Assembly: GCA_963457665.1 (NCBI GenBank)
Contig: OY735202.1
Location: forward strand, 49,032,281 to 49,096,280
Direction: 5' to 3'
From: Thysanoteuthis rhombus
Taxonomy: Eukaryota > Mollusca > Cephalopoda > Oegopsida > Thysanoteuthidae
DNA: 64,000 nt
Numbering within the stretch: the stretch's first letter is position 1; every line of letters begins with the position of its first letter. The position numbers and the translations under genes are program-made. The notes under the pieces were generated by a model. The model was not told where the DNA came from, did no database searches, and saw only the letters and a list, made by a program, of their open reading frames with translations. This document shows, piece by piece, positions 25,901-40,759 of the stretch.

Positions 25901-28900
25901 AAGGAAAAAAAAGGGAAAGTGTAGATTAAAGAGAAAATAAACAATCTTATCAAATCGTTTTTAAGAATAACTTCGATAAATTTAGATCCTAGTATTTAGA
26001 AAATAAATTGATGGGACGGTTTTTGGAGCAATCACCTGAAATATATGGAGGAATTTAGGAAAAATAGATGAATAAAATGTGCCTGTTGAATATTGAATAA
26101 GTAACGGAAAATATAGGATTCTTAAGAGTGGAGCAAGGGAGGCAACTCTGACTCGTGAATACAAGAGAGTGACGTTCACGGTTTTATTTTGGTAATCAAC
26201 ACTTATCTATATAACGTGACAGAGATCGGTGGTTAACAGTGAGGTGTGTATTGTCCATTTGATACAATTTACCTAAATTCAATACCAAAAGATGAAGCGG
26301 AAGGTTCTTTACATACACATAGACTCAAAATTTAAGTCGAGAATACACAAAGCGGCATCAGTAAACTTTTGCATAATGTTTGCTATGTATGCATAAAAAT
26401 ATTATTTCACATAATCACTACATATATTGTAGTATGTAATAAAGTGTTTGTTGAACCTATGAGCATATTTTCAGAGTTTTATGCAAAATTAAGAATTGGA
26501 GTGCTGGCATACATAAAAGGAAAGTTTTGTCATCCGGCTGATTCACCGACAACAATTGAACTACAACGCTTTACCGATAACAATTCAACGAAATGTACAA
26601 TTTATTGACAAACAAGTTACCGAGAAGTTCAAAATGAAATAAAGTTATAAAATAGAATAAATTTCAGAAATAAAATTTTTTGATTTTTCTTTACGTTTAA
26701 AAAAGTTAAAATGCTAAATTTGAGGGATATATTTGAGTTTAAACAGGTTTTCGTCAACTGATTTTCACATCGTGGTCAAGCCTCATTTCTTGATTTAAAT
26801 GTTTGTAATCTAATTTCAGATATCTAAATCAAGTATTTAGTTATTTAGTTAGTGATCAAGTATGCAGTTATTGACAACATTTTACCTTCATCTAGATATT
26901 TCAGTTACTTTTTTTTTTAAATCAGAAATTAAGATAAAGGTAAATTATTCATTCAAAATTTATAGCCCATTCCGTTCTTCTATTAAATTTGATGACTGTA
27001 AGATGGATTGTCAAAAAACAGGAGATAAAATCAGCAAAAATAGATGAATAGAAAGCAAATCTAGTCAGAAATGTGTTGTGTAGTAAATGATGGTTTTGAA
27101 TTACTTATGAATTATTGCAGTCTATTCAAGATCTAAAACAGTTCTTTAAACTGCCAGATACGTTATCTGAAACTTGAATAGGGTATGTATATAAAAATAA
27201 GGGTCTACAAATAAATCTCACAAATAAACATTTTCATTTACGCTAAAAAAGTTAAAATACATAAAATCTAAGTTTCAGGTGTAAGTTATGCAGATAAGTA
27301 ATTGTTTCTATTTTCAAAAAAATTCCACAAACATTTTTATTTACACAAAAAATAGTCAAGAGACATAAATTTGAGCTTTAGAAGTAAGTTGTAAAAAATT
27401 TAATTCACAAACGAACAATTTCATATAAACAAGGAAGGTTAAAAGACTTAAAATTCAAGTTACAGGTCTGGTATATGATTATCTAAAAAGCAAGGTTATG
27501 CGTAATCAAATATTCAATTTAATTTTCAAAAGAATAAAAGTGTTTGACAATTCTATTCTCTTTATGCGGTCAAGAGAGTTACAATACTTTTTTCTTTGGG
27601 GTTTGCGATGTCCTTCCAGTCAAGTACTCGTCAATGCAAAACTCGTAATAATTTTGTCCTTTCGTGCATTGTAAATTCAAAAGTAACGTTAATATAAAGA
27701 TACACGTATATAAATAGATAAAGTAATGAGACATTATTTTATATTTTAAATATTAAAAAACATTTCTCCAAATCCTCCATTCCTTTTTTTATGAAAGGAA
27801 TAAATAAAAAATAATTCTTGCACAGATTTTTTTAAAACCTTTTCATTCTAACGTGTTTTTTCGACAAATGTTCAGGCAGTGCATAAATAGCTGGAAATGA
27901 CTGTACGTCTGCCAAATCTCTCAATATATTTTCGGTGCAGTAACTTCACATTTTTACAATTTTAAAGATCTCGATAAATTGTATCTGAAGGAATTATACG
28001 TCTCGATAAATGTCAGCAATTTTCTATCAGTAATCTCCACGTCCCCAAGTATTCACTGATATTTACGGAAATAAAGAAATTTACTTCTTGTGAAAATTTA
28101 AAGGAATCCTGAGGCTGCCGGAAGGACATTAATTTGGGCGTCTATAACCTTAAGGGGCTTCCACTTTTGGAGTCTGAGTTGTCCTCTTACTGATTGACCA
28201 GAGAGACCAATCAACCCTGCTAATATACCCATAGTGAATTCATAACTTCTGAAAAAAATGTATTTGTGAGAGGTGACTAGAGTTTGAACTCAAGTCGCCG
28301 ATTCCATTATCAGCGCCGTTACCGATTACACCAATCACACCTCCCAGTTAGCGAATGCAAGGGAGATAACTTTCTATATAAGTATGAACAAATGGACGTA
28401 AATTTTGAAAACGACACATGGAGATATCTTAAAATTTGGAAAAATCAGTAGATGATTCCATTTCAATAAAATTTTCCATTTCAATAAAATTTTCCATTTC
28501 AAATTTCCAAGACGAACATATTTTTTTAACATTATTCTTAAATAATTTGATGATTTATTCTATTTATATTTCCATGCCTTTGTTAATTTTCACACAATTT
28601 ACAGATATATACCCTTGAAATATGTTCACCTTTTTCAGAAAGATATCCAGGAACTGGTCGAACAGAAATCATACTTTGTGATTTGAAAGAAAGGAAACGG
28701 GAAATTATGTAAAATACATTTCTTCACGGAAAATCTTTAGTTTTTTTTTGATCAATTATAATATATGACTTTGATCGGGTTGGGTGGGGTGGGAATCACT
28801 AAATATCTAAAAAAAAAAAACAAAAAAAAAACAGATTTGCATCATTTTTATCAATTATTTCGATTAATTACAGAACCTGGGCTGTATCCCAGCATCAATG

Positions 28901-31900
28901 AACAGATCTGCCTTCTTTCACCAGAGCCATCTTGGATGCTTTTCTCGGCTGCATTTACGCTGGTGGAAATGGCTCTCCTTCTCTCCCTTGATTCTGAGTG
29001 TAATGTATGCTCTGCGAAGTGACAGACTTGCATAGCCTGATACCCAACCTTCATGGGCCCTCTGCTCGTAGGCCTTCTCCAACCATTCTTCCCATGGCAA
29101 AGTGAGCTCGAACATCATAACCTGCTTTGATGAGTCAGACCCTAATACTATGTCAGGCTGTAGTGTCGTCTTTGAGACATGAGGAGGAAACTGCAGCTAA
29201 TTTACAAGTCCTGCCTTCAAGTCCCAGTCCTGAGCGGTAAAGAGTAGCCAAATAACCTTCTGATTTTCTTTCCCTCTCTTTGACGAAGTTGATGACGTTC
29301 CTGCTTAGCTTTGTCCTCCAGCAGAGGGTACTGCCAAGAGTATCTGCAATTGTCTAAATAACCTGGTCAAGTCACCACTGATAGTGAGTATCAGCAACAG
29401 CTCTAGGGGAAAAGTCCAGGATATGTTCCAGTAGGCTAGTTTTATCACATAGGGAGTGGTTGGTTGTTCTGCAAAGCCCCAGCAAGCAAATTGGATGGAC
29501 TAGGAAGGACCTCATAAACAGTCCGGATGAGGAACTTGATGCATGGATCTATCTTTCAGATATTTCACCTCATCTCCTGTTCCCATTTGGTCCAGGTACC
29601 TCGCTGTCTCATTGCTACTGCTCTTCAACTACGTCTCCTTCTCCACAGCCACACTGATTTTGTCCTGGATCAGCTGTTGCTATTTCCTCCCCGTTGCTTT
29701 GTCAAAATGGAGACTTTAACCCTTCCAAGACCAGTTCTTCCTTGCATGACTGTCCCCTCCAGTACTTCATGGTGTAGTTGTGCGCCAAGTGCTTTCACTA
29801 AGGCTTCTGCTCTCCACTTCCTTTTGGCTCTTACAACCACTTCCACTCCAGCAACCTTTGGATCTGGAGATCCTTGGTACTGCAGCACTTCACTAGCTCA
29901 TGTAACCTAGAACTCCTCCTCAACAGATCATTTGTAGCTGTTCTCATACCGAGCAATGTTTCTGATCACTAAAATTATCTGAATTCGAATAAACCTTATT
30001 TTTGTACAGAATTTTAAATTCATAAAAATTTTTTACAGTCATCAATACTGAGTGCTGATTTCATTTATCTATTAGATATTTATTTAATAATGATGTTTAA
30101 ATTGATAAGCAATCAAAAGTGATAAACAAATAAGATTGATTACTTACTTGAACCATTCCATTGCCTTTTCCGGATGAGCACTGACACCAATGCCTGTCAG
30201 ACACAAAGAAAGATAGTTATCCTTTCCAAAAAGAAATAATTCAATAGGGTGTGCACATGTCTGCGCATACACACGAACATACACAAACACTTCTGATATA
30301 AATGCAAATATTAATGGATATAAAAATTAATGGTTCATGATGTTGTACAGTATGTTTCAGAAGCTGAATACACAGGAGAGAAATCTGAACTGGAAACACT
30401 TAGCTCTAAGAAAATCCTATTATCCATTACATTTCTTTCCCTCTATTAATCTTTTTAAAATTTCATTTTAGAGAATAATAGAATGTAGAACTGTTATGAG
30501 AGACTCAATAAGAAAGATATGATGACAAAAATAGACTTTTCATAAATTGTGTTGCCTGTAAAGGAGGAGGGGAATGGTAGCAACGACCGATGAAGAGCCT
30601 TAGGAAGGGAACGATGTTTAATATTTCCGTATTCCTTCCTTACTCTGATCAAGAACGATTATGAGAACGATCTTATACCAAGTTATCTCCCTTGCATTTG
30701 CCAGCTGTATCTACTCTGTTAAAAGAATATTTGCACCAGTGTTGCTATTCTTCCGACAATAAAAACACCCATATTATCTAAAAAAAGAAAAAAAATCTAA
30801 CCTAAATTGTGGAATAACTACCAACTGCATAATTCAAGGTGCATAATGCGATAAAAATTGAACTTATCATTCAATTGATACTTACATTGCAATATACAAA
30901 GTACCACTTCTATTCTGTGGTCTGTTTTTGAATGTTGTTTATGTCACAGAAATGAGTTACTACTAACACTGAGAGTAAGAACAGGAATCCTCTCCCCGTT
31001 GTTATAAATTTATTTCTTTCATGAATTCTCTTCCCTTCATATGATTTTATGTATTTTTATTTTTTCTGCTAACAAATTAAAAGCTTACAAGCTAAAAGTC
31101 TTTGAAAAAACTTTATATTTCCAAATTCCAATATTATCTGTTACATACTTTTCAGGTTTCTTCTGTGCATTACATGAAATAGTTGCTATCAGGCGTGCGC
31201 ATTCTGTTTAACTCTGTATTCTAATATGAAAAATATTTTTTGTTTGGCATTTAAAGAAAAAAACAAACATTAGATTTCTATTTATGTCTGGTGTACATAG
31301 AATCATTACTTTGAATAGATTTACATTAAATAGTTGGTGGATAAAAAGTATGACACCTTGGCAATCAGGGGTTAATGGGTTAAATACATACATTGATCCC
31401 TAAACAAACAAAAAGCCCTCATTTTAAGGAACTCCAGCTAAACAAACACTAGCTTTAACACAACTATTAACCAAGTATAAAGATATACTTTAAATTTTTG
31501 AGGTAGATATGCCCAGACATAGACAAAACCCCAGATTTTATGGAATTATAGAAATAAAAAACTCCAAACTCTACGTGACACTGAAAAAGCTCAGATCTGG
31601 GTGGAAAACAAAGCAGTGGCAATAAAAAATTCTTTATCATTAATTCCAACAAGTTTTTTCACAGTCATCCTAACTTTCAATTACTTCTCATCGCAACTTT
31701 TACTCAAACCTTAAGTCTACAACAACAATTAAACAGTGCAATTGGAAATTAGAGAGCAAATCCACAGTGAGAATTGAACTTACACCTTCTTGCCAGAAAG
31801 GGTCCAGTATATGCTTGGCTGCTTTAAACAATTCAGCCACAGGGACTTTATAACTAAATGGAAGCTGATTTTACACCTTCAACAGAACTCATTACATCAA

Positions 31901-34900
31901 ATATTTGATACTTGTTGATGCTTACAATTGTAATTTTTCATCCAAGAATGAATTTTTTTAAAATCTAAAATGTTGTTGTATTAAAAAACTACTAGGTCTT
32001 AATTGTAAACATTGACAGGGTGGAATATCAGCTACAAAGAGTTGGGTTTCAGGTGTAAAATCAGCTTCTATTCTCATGACTAAATGGTTAAGAGTAGCCA
32101 GGCATAAGCTGAACCCCCTCTGGCTAGAGGGTGTGAGATTGATTCTCACCATGGGCTTGCTCTTTATTATCTGTGTGCACTGTTTAATCATCGCTGTCGA
32201 ATTACAGTCTACTTCAAATATGCAATAAAAAGCAACTAAAAGTTAGACCATCCCCTCTTACTATGTCTACGAGTATAAATAAATGCTTTTGCCAGTTTTG
32301 TCTAGGGTTGTTGAAAATCTTCACTCCAACTGTCGAATATTATAAGTTTGCATGAAATAATTTCATCAAAGAATAAATATGATCAGACTAAATTCTATTT
32401 ATTACATGACTGGCATTTCCCACTTGACAACATCTAAAATAGGGAAAAAAAAAATCTAGAAACATCAAGATTTCGGGAGAATTTAGATATCATCAATAAA
32501 TAAGGCCCAAAAGAGCTTTTTTTTTCAAAAAATCAACAAAGTTTTTCTAACATTTTATCCATTGTGCAATCAATTAATTATATTATATCATTCACAAGCT
32601 CAAGAAAAATTTCTAAAGCTATTAAGATGGGTTCCAAATGAACTTACAGAAATGAAAATCAGTCTGCATTTAAATATTTGTCTTTCTCCTCTTGCGCAGC
32701 ACAAAAAAGTTATTTTTTGACAAGATAGTCACATGTGATGAAAATGGATTTGTTACAAGAATCTATAACAAACAAAATCATAGCTAGATCCAGAATAGCC
32801 TTCAACATCTAAAACTATGGATAAAAGTTCTTGGATTGCTTTAACATCCTCCCACCTAGAGAGGAAATCTACACATCTCCCCACTATGTTTTGCCAATTA
32901 AGTATCCTCCCCATCAAAGGGGAGAGAAATATTTTATTGACAAAACTTTTTTTTTAAAAAGAAGATATTGTTCATGCATTGTTTACATAAATTTGTAAAT
33001 TGGGTTCTATTCAATTTTTCATCAGACTTGTAACATTTGGCTTTGTATTTGAAAAGTCCATTTTGAGTAACAAACAATTAGCTGACAATTGGCCATCCAC
33101 AAGCAGGGGAAGAATAGGTTATGGCTAGGAATATGTTACCAGCAATGGGTTCTCTTCATTCAGTTCTGACAATTGGATATCCTCCCCTTTAAACCAGTCT
33201 CAGGGATGAGGATGTTGAAGTGATCAGAGTTCCTCTTTGTTATTTGGAGAAAATCCTTTATTCAAATTAATGGAACCTCAACAAACCATTGCAGCACAAT
33301 GCAAAGACCTTTTACTGAGCGAGTCAATCATCAACTTCTATCCTGAACATTATAAATGCAATACAACAAATGATCCTTTTGCTGGGATGGGCAGTTTTCC
33401 CCATATGCCGCAATGGGGTTTCAACTATTTCGAGATATTGTATTCCAAAGACATTAATGATGCTACGATTTTATATGAATGGAAGAATTCGTCTAAAACA
33501 TGCTGAAACTTTTGCATCAACCCATTAAATGGAAAAAAAAATCATTAAAGAATCTTTGTATCTAAGGGACGCAATTTCGATTGTAGAATTTTTTCAAGAG
33601 TTACGTCCCTTTATAAGAACATCATCCATCGCCATGACTGCATCAAAATGTGTAGTTTTAGGTTTTCAAAAATTCAAAATTCTCTAAAACTAATTTAAGT
33701 TTGCAAGTTTAGTATATCATAAGAGGTAAATATCTCATTCTTGCTATGTTAAGCAGAAAATCTTTTAAAAAAACCAAGAATTCATTGTAATTCAATGGTA
33801 AACACATATGTCACATCTAAACAACTTTCAATTCTCTACATTTGTTTTGAGGTATAAGTAATGCTGTGAATATGAAGCTTCCATACAAGTTTGCATTTAT
33901 TTAGTGTCAATGAGACAATTTAGTACTATGAAAAGCAGATGAATCAGGGCTCTTGGAATGAGCTTTGAAATCTTATTCAGATTTTACGGAAAAAGATGAT
34001 TTTGCTCATCTTTTGAGGTACATATTCTTGTTAAGTAAAACCTAAAGATTACCTACTATGATATCATCTGTAGAAATTGTGAAACCTACCATGAAGATAT
34101 CTTTGTCCAACTTGGTGCTGTGCTTCTGAATATCCTAGATGAGCATAGGCATGGATAGCATGGAAATGGACATTCTCAAAATATAAGTAAGAGTAGATAG
34201 CAAACAAGATAGTACCAATAACAACCAAAGCCTGCAACCAAAATAAGAAAGAAAGTCAAGATCAAATAAATGAAAAAAAAACAAATAAGTCTGGTTAGTC
34301 ACATGATAGAAACCATCAAGGTCTTTAGGCAGCATGCTGTGTTGGAGGTGATCTACTTGAACATTGGGAAAAAGGGGTGATCAATGAATAAGTTACTTCT
34401 CTCACCTTTTGTTGGGCATTGATCACTATGAAAAGTCTGAAATTTCAAAAAAAAAAACAAAAACAAGCATGCGTGCGTGCTGCTGGACACAAACTAAGGG
34501 ACCAATTTAGATGAAACTTACATTGCAAATTGAACCTGCCGCTGAAAAACCTACTTAGGGGAGGAATTTGAAAAAAAAAAAAAAAAGTTGTTTTTTCTAG
34601 CCATAATAAGGAGTAAGTGTTTAAATTTTCAGCTCTCTAGCTCCATTGGTGTGGCCTGTACACATGATGCATACATAGCCAGCCAGCCAGACCAACTTGA
34701 AAACTGAAGAAACCTATGTTGATAGTTCTGGCTGACGGTTTCTTATTAAATTTCTTATTGAGTTAATAAAGTTTAATAAATTAATCATATCTATATTCAG
34801 GGCCTTACAAAATAGACAGACTGGAACATCTGGACATGTCTCAGTATTTTTGCTTGAAAGAGACAGAACCTTTATTCAAAAAATAAATAATCAGTTAATT

Positions 34901-37900
34901 TTCTTAATGAAAACAGAAAATGCAAAATAAACCAAATTACTTATTCGCTCGTGCCAAATTTTCTGTCGCAAAAAAATTACACACCGAAACAAACATTTTT
35001 TTTAAATTCAAATTTCCTACGCATCAACAATATTGTATCAAGTGGCCAATTCTCATCAGCTTGAACATTGCTATTCAAGTTTGTAGCCTGCAACAATGTT
35101 CCACCCAGTGTCCTGTTTTGTACTTGTACCATAACATACAGGAACTGTCATAAATACTCACATAAGGCCAAAGACTGTTTTTCACCACAGACAGACTTTC
35201 ACAAACACTTTTCCTTCATCATACTTTTTATCAATTCATGTTGTGTCATTTTTGCATCTTTTATGTGTTATTTTTTTAAAAAATTACATATTGTCAATTA
35301 GCCTCTTGTGAGTTCTTTGCTTGTCATCAGTTAATGTGGGATATCTTCTAGTTAGAGTGAAAGGTTTGTAGATAGTATGGTTCTGAATAGTTCTTGTAGT
35401 TCTGGTTGAGGAATGGGTAGTTCAAAGAATGTTGGAGATAAAGGATTTTGTCTCCTCATGGTTTGGTGTTAGCAGCAACATATCAAAGGATGTGGAAGGA
35501 GAAAAGGGAGATATTTGAAGAGAATGCACACTAAATATGAACAGAGACGCAGAGATGAAACAAAGTAAAAAAAAAGATCACATACAACTACTTGGATGGA
35601 CAAATAAAACATACATTTGATACAGGAACATTAATGACAAATAATGAATGGAAATGAAGTACATGTAATGATAACATAAATACAATCAATCGCGTAAATG
35701 GATGAGAAGAAATAGCTATAGGTGGGAGCCTTTATTGCCATGATAGTACAGACGTCGGAGTCAAAGCAGAGATGTCTGAACTGTTTTTGAATCCATATGG
35801 CTTGGTGTGTACCAAGGAATGATTATGGAGACAGGGTTTAGTGTGTATGCCAAACTGCCAAGTTGTGCGTGTGACTCGGGGGGGGGGTATTCTCTGATGC
35901 TGATAGACACTTGACGGACAGACCCTGAAAGATAGAGAACACTGAGTTTTACCCGTGTGTGTTTCCCAGAAGTAAAGAGAATTAGGAGAGATTGTGGTGA
36001 CTGTCAGATAGTAAAAGGCTATGCAATTTCATTCATGAGTGTGAGGGGTGCATACGCGTTTGGATCACATGGTGATGACACAGTTGCCTAGCTGCGTAAC
36101 TGTGCATATGTGAGATGCCTCAACATCAGTGAAGCAAAATGGGCAAAGTTAGTTCAGAGATAGGTCACGCTGAAAAAATGGTTAAGATCGGATTGGTTTG
36201 GAGGTTGGCAAAATGATACCAATCTTAGGGAGAAAAAAAGAGAGAGTAATAATAGCAGGCAATAAGTACCGGGGCCAAAAGTGTAATCAGCTAGAGGGTG
36301 CAGCGCAAATGAGTGTTTGACAATGTGTGTCCAGGGATTTTATATAAGGGACATCGTCAGAGGTGACGTTTTCTATATCTAGCTAAAAGAAGGGTTTTAT
36401 ACTTGAATCTTAAGTAAAACTACAACTCTATATTTAAAAAACATTGTATAACTTTTTAGACCTTGTATTTTTCAGCAATTCTTATTTATTGCAAAATTTC
36501 CAGAGACCAAAAATTCATCTGGCAAGGAGAGTATTTATAACAACCTAACACCAACAGCTTGAAATAGCTTGTAAACAACTTTTTACTATGTTCAAATTGA
36601 TTAAAATTTATATAATTTCAACCAAGTTCTGAAAAATGAAACTTACAGTGTATTCAGAAAAAATGTAGATACATTTTCTCTCTAAGTTATAGCTAGTTTC
36701 CAAATTACCCTCACACCAAGCAAAATAAAATCAGAAAAAAAAACGGAAATGAATTCATTTTGCTCAAAATCTGTTTGAGCGTCTATGCTTGGCTTGAGCA
36801 TCTGTGCATTACATATAAATTCAACAGTAGAATTAGCAAATAGAACACTGCATAAAACATTGTTGCAGGCAACAGTAGCAAAGTTCAAGCTGACAAGAAA
36901 TGACCATTTGATACATATTGTTGATGCCTGTGAAATTTGAAATTTAAAAAAACAATGTTTGTTTCAGAATGTAATTTTTTTGCAACAGTGGGAATTTTGG
37001 CATGAGTAAATTAGCAAATCAGTTTATTTTACTATCTAATTATTTATTTTTTTAATGAAATTTCTGTCTCTGTTTGAAGCAAAGATTGACAAAGATGTGT
37101 TTGGATGTTGGAGATTGCCCATTCAGTTAAAAAGGTTGCATTTAATGTGTTCTTTTAGAAAGGAATAGAATTAATGTAATTAATACTTACTGTCAGGGCT
37201 GAGTACATTTTTATTAAATCAGATCTACTAATTCATACGAGCAATATTTGGTGCTCTTGAACTTTGAATCAATCATTAGAAAAACTCTCTCCAAAATTGT
37301 CAACATAGGTTTCTTCTGCTTTCAAGTTGGTAAGGCTGGCTATCTGTGTATATATCATGTGTGCAGGACATACCAATGGAGCTAGAGGGCTGAACATTCA
37401 AATATTTACTCCTCACATATGAAGGCATAATTAGTGATTTTCGTATCTGTTATCTCTCACGGATCCTTGGTAAGCACATTTTAGTCAATCATCTGTTTTA
37501 TTTATACAAGGCATACTTTTACCCCTTCAGTGTTAGCAGAATCTTTGATACAAAAACATAACACTTGTAAAATTTTCAACAACTATTATCATTATTCACT
37601 ATAAGATTATTTGGAATGAGAGAGAGAGAGAACATGTGAATAAATATATAATTCAATATTTCATTTCTTTTTAAATTACATCCTTTTTTAAACAATCATC
37701 TCCGTTTGAAATTGACAACTCCAATCAGCCATGTTTCGACCTTTTTGACCGCTGTCCATAGCATAGGTTTGGGTAGGTAGGCCACTGAGAGGTAAAATAC
37801 ACAGTGGGACTATTGTAACAAAAATGTAGCTAAAATGATAATGATTCATTTTTAGTCAAACGAGGCAATATTGTTCTAAAATTCATAATCCATGAATATA

Positions 37901-40142
37901 ACTATCACTCCTTCACCTCCTTGTGTTTACCATCCAAAAAGAAAATTCAACTGGAGTATGTCCCCCCAAAATCATAGGCACAGGTCAAATGGCTCCACAG
38001 GCCTGCCCTCTGCATGGCCCTGTCTATATCTATGTACACACACACACACATACACACACCTGGAAGTCAATTATCAATAGTCTACTCATAAACTGGAAGC
38101 TGCGTGTCTTTTGAGGGCCTTCAACAGAACAACTTTTGATATAGAGGCAGCCCCAGCAGAGCCATGTGGCTCCATCTGGTAGACAGCTTATGCAACAGAG
38201 TTAGAGAGATAAGGAAAGGGAAAATATTTGGAAATTCAATGAGATAAATGATTTCATCTCCATGATTTCATTCAAATGTTAAGCTAACATGAATTAGTAT
38301 CATATGTGAAAACTTTCCCACTTCCTCATTAAACTACCTACATTTTTCCTACCCTCTCCCTTACTATCCTCTTAATAAACTACCAAATTTTATTTCATCC
38401 TCTCACTCTTCCTACCTTTTCAGAAAACTACCAAACTTTCTTTCATTCACTCTCTTTCTATCCCCTTATAAAACAACCTAACTTACCTTTATCTACCTCT
38501 CTCTTCCTACCCTTTCAATGAACTACCTAACCTCCTTTTTCTCCCCTTTCTTCCAAATGAAATAAGTAATATTTTGATTTATCTATCTTCTACTAATATT
38601 AAGATGACTATATGCAAAATCAATAATAGTTATCGCACTAACCCTGCATTTTTCCCTTCCTGCCTGTCAACTGCCCCTACCTGTCTGATCTCTTGTATTT
38701 TTCAATTAAAGCTCTTCTTAGTCTATTTGTTGGGGGGGGGGTACTCTGTTTACAATAAAAACCTGTACTGGAATGAATATACATTTTGTGACCTTCTAAA
38801 AATGACACAAACATGCTGCAAATCGTCTCTCTAATGATTTTGAAGTAGAACAGAGAGAGAAACTTTTTACAGTTGAGTGAAAGAAAGAGAATTGAAGCTT
38901 CCAAAACAATTCTCTGCAAACAAGGTTTTCCCATTCTCAATACTAAAACAATAAATTATGCATGTTTTTTTTCTATAAGAAGAAAATTTTGAGGTAGCTT
39001 CTTTCAACTGGAGAGATAAAGATTTATTAAAATTTTGCAATAAACTTTTTGCCCAAAGAATGTGTTTCAAAATAAATTGATAAAAGAATACTTTACAAGG
39101 CAGATTTGAAATATCTAAATATTAAACAATACTCTGTGAAATATAGCAGCTGTTCAGAGCATTGTTTTGAAATAATGGTCACAATTTCTTTCTTCATAGT
39201 CATCATTTGGTAAAGAAAAGATTTTCTGCAACACTTAAAACTGAAGTTTATTTGAGATTTCAATTCAATTACCATGACATATTTCTCAACGTATCTGCTC
39301 TAATCAGTGCAAAAGACTCATATCTTATTGCTAAAGACCTACCTTCAACTGAGTGACTTTAATACAGTGGTGGTTACAATTTTGAAATAATCCTGCTTAC
39401 TACTTTTTTATAAGAAAAACAAAATTTTTACATTTCATTTAGATCATTTGCATTAAATCATGCCACAACATGTAGGTCTTAATCCTGCTTCCACACAGCA
39501 GTGGTGGCTTCATCATCAAATAAACATTTTGCACGAGGCTGCATTGCAAGAAGAACCAAACCATATGCAGCCATTCCTTCTTCAAATGCAACTTCAAGCT
39601 GAACCTCCAGAACAACATATCCTTGTTCAGCATCAATAACAAGAAGAACATGTTCATCCAACAATTAACAAATATCTCTACAAGGAGCTTCAAACGGAAG
39701 CTCAAACTGCACCTCCAGAACTATATATTGCTGATCATCATCATCATCATCAACATGTTCACCACATTGCCTCAAATTGAGACTCAGTCTGTCCAAACAG
39801 AACAACATCTCACTGATCAGCAATTATTTGACTGAGAGAAAAAAAAAACATAACCTTCAAGCTGCCTAACTACCTGTTATTTTAGACAACTTTCCTTGTT
39901 TACCAACAAAAGAATGTATATCCTGATCTAGTCAATATAAAAATTCTCCAATCATTTGGGATCTAGCACTTATGACCATACATTTTCCCCTGGTCTTGAT
40001 GATTGCTGGAAGTACCACTGAAAGTGCTATATTTAGTTATATACTTACAGTTATTGGATCCAAACATGTGTATATAAATTAGAAAACTTGACTAGATAAT
40101 TTAAAAAAAAAAAGCATTCCTCGTCAATGGTATTTATTATCA

Positions 40143-40214
<72 letters not shown>

Positions 40215-40721
40215 CATACATATATATATAAATATATTAAAGCAGCAATTTTTCCTCTATGCAAGTTTCATTGAACAGTATATTTTTTCGGAATTTTTTG
40301 TTGGCTTGATTTTCTTGAAAGTCTTTTATAGTTTTTGCATACTATTCTTTATAGCTGGTTTGGAGGAGAGTATGAACTTTCCCAAATTAATTTTGTATGT
40401 ATCTATATTAAGTTTCCAAGTACTTCACTAGTCTTTTTCAAGGTTAGTTTTCAAATTGCAGAGGTGTTTTGTCCCAATTTTCAATAGTATTTAACCTTTA
40501 GTGCAAGCTATGTCACTTCGGTTTGTAGTAAGTGGTAATCAGCTCTGTTATTTCAAAACTAACCTTGAAAAAGACCAGTGATGGTTGAAAGTACTCAGAA
40601 AATTAATAAAGATAGATACAACATGAATTTTGGAAAATTTACACACACTCCTTCGAACAGGCTATAAAGAACAGCACAAGAAAGCTTGAGAAACTTACAA
40701 AAAACTAAACCCACCAAAAAT

Positions 40722-40759
<38 letters not shown>

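Larger units (their letters stand above)
7789..30147 (-). other. Intron 3 of the Sel1-repeat gene (22.4 kb)
   Basis: Non-coding and the main transposon sink of the window, with at least seven LINE pieces, family A and B repeats, SINE-like heads, minisatellites and hairpins described separately. I see nothing beyond anonymous AT-rich sequence at 10500-11150, 11850-12150, 12800-14100, 18950-19500, 22270-23380, 25300-28250 and 29950-30140. Confidence 0.7.
30194..34089 (-). other. Intron 2 of the Sel1-repeat gene (3.9 kb)
   Basis: Non-coding. The notable content is the inverted SINE pair at 31731-32185. A short open frame on plus at 33237-33506 has no recognisable domain. The rest (30200-31700, 32200-34080) is anonymous AT-rich sequence. 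Confidence 0.7.

Noticed and set aside
33237-33506. 89-residue open frame in intron 2
   Set aside because: No recognisable domain, no splice context, opposite strand to the host gene; kept only as a note.
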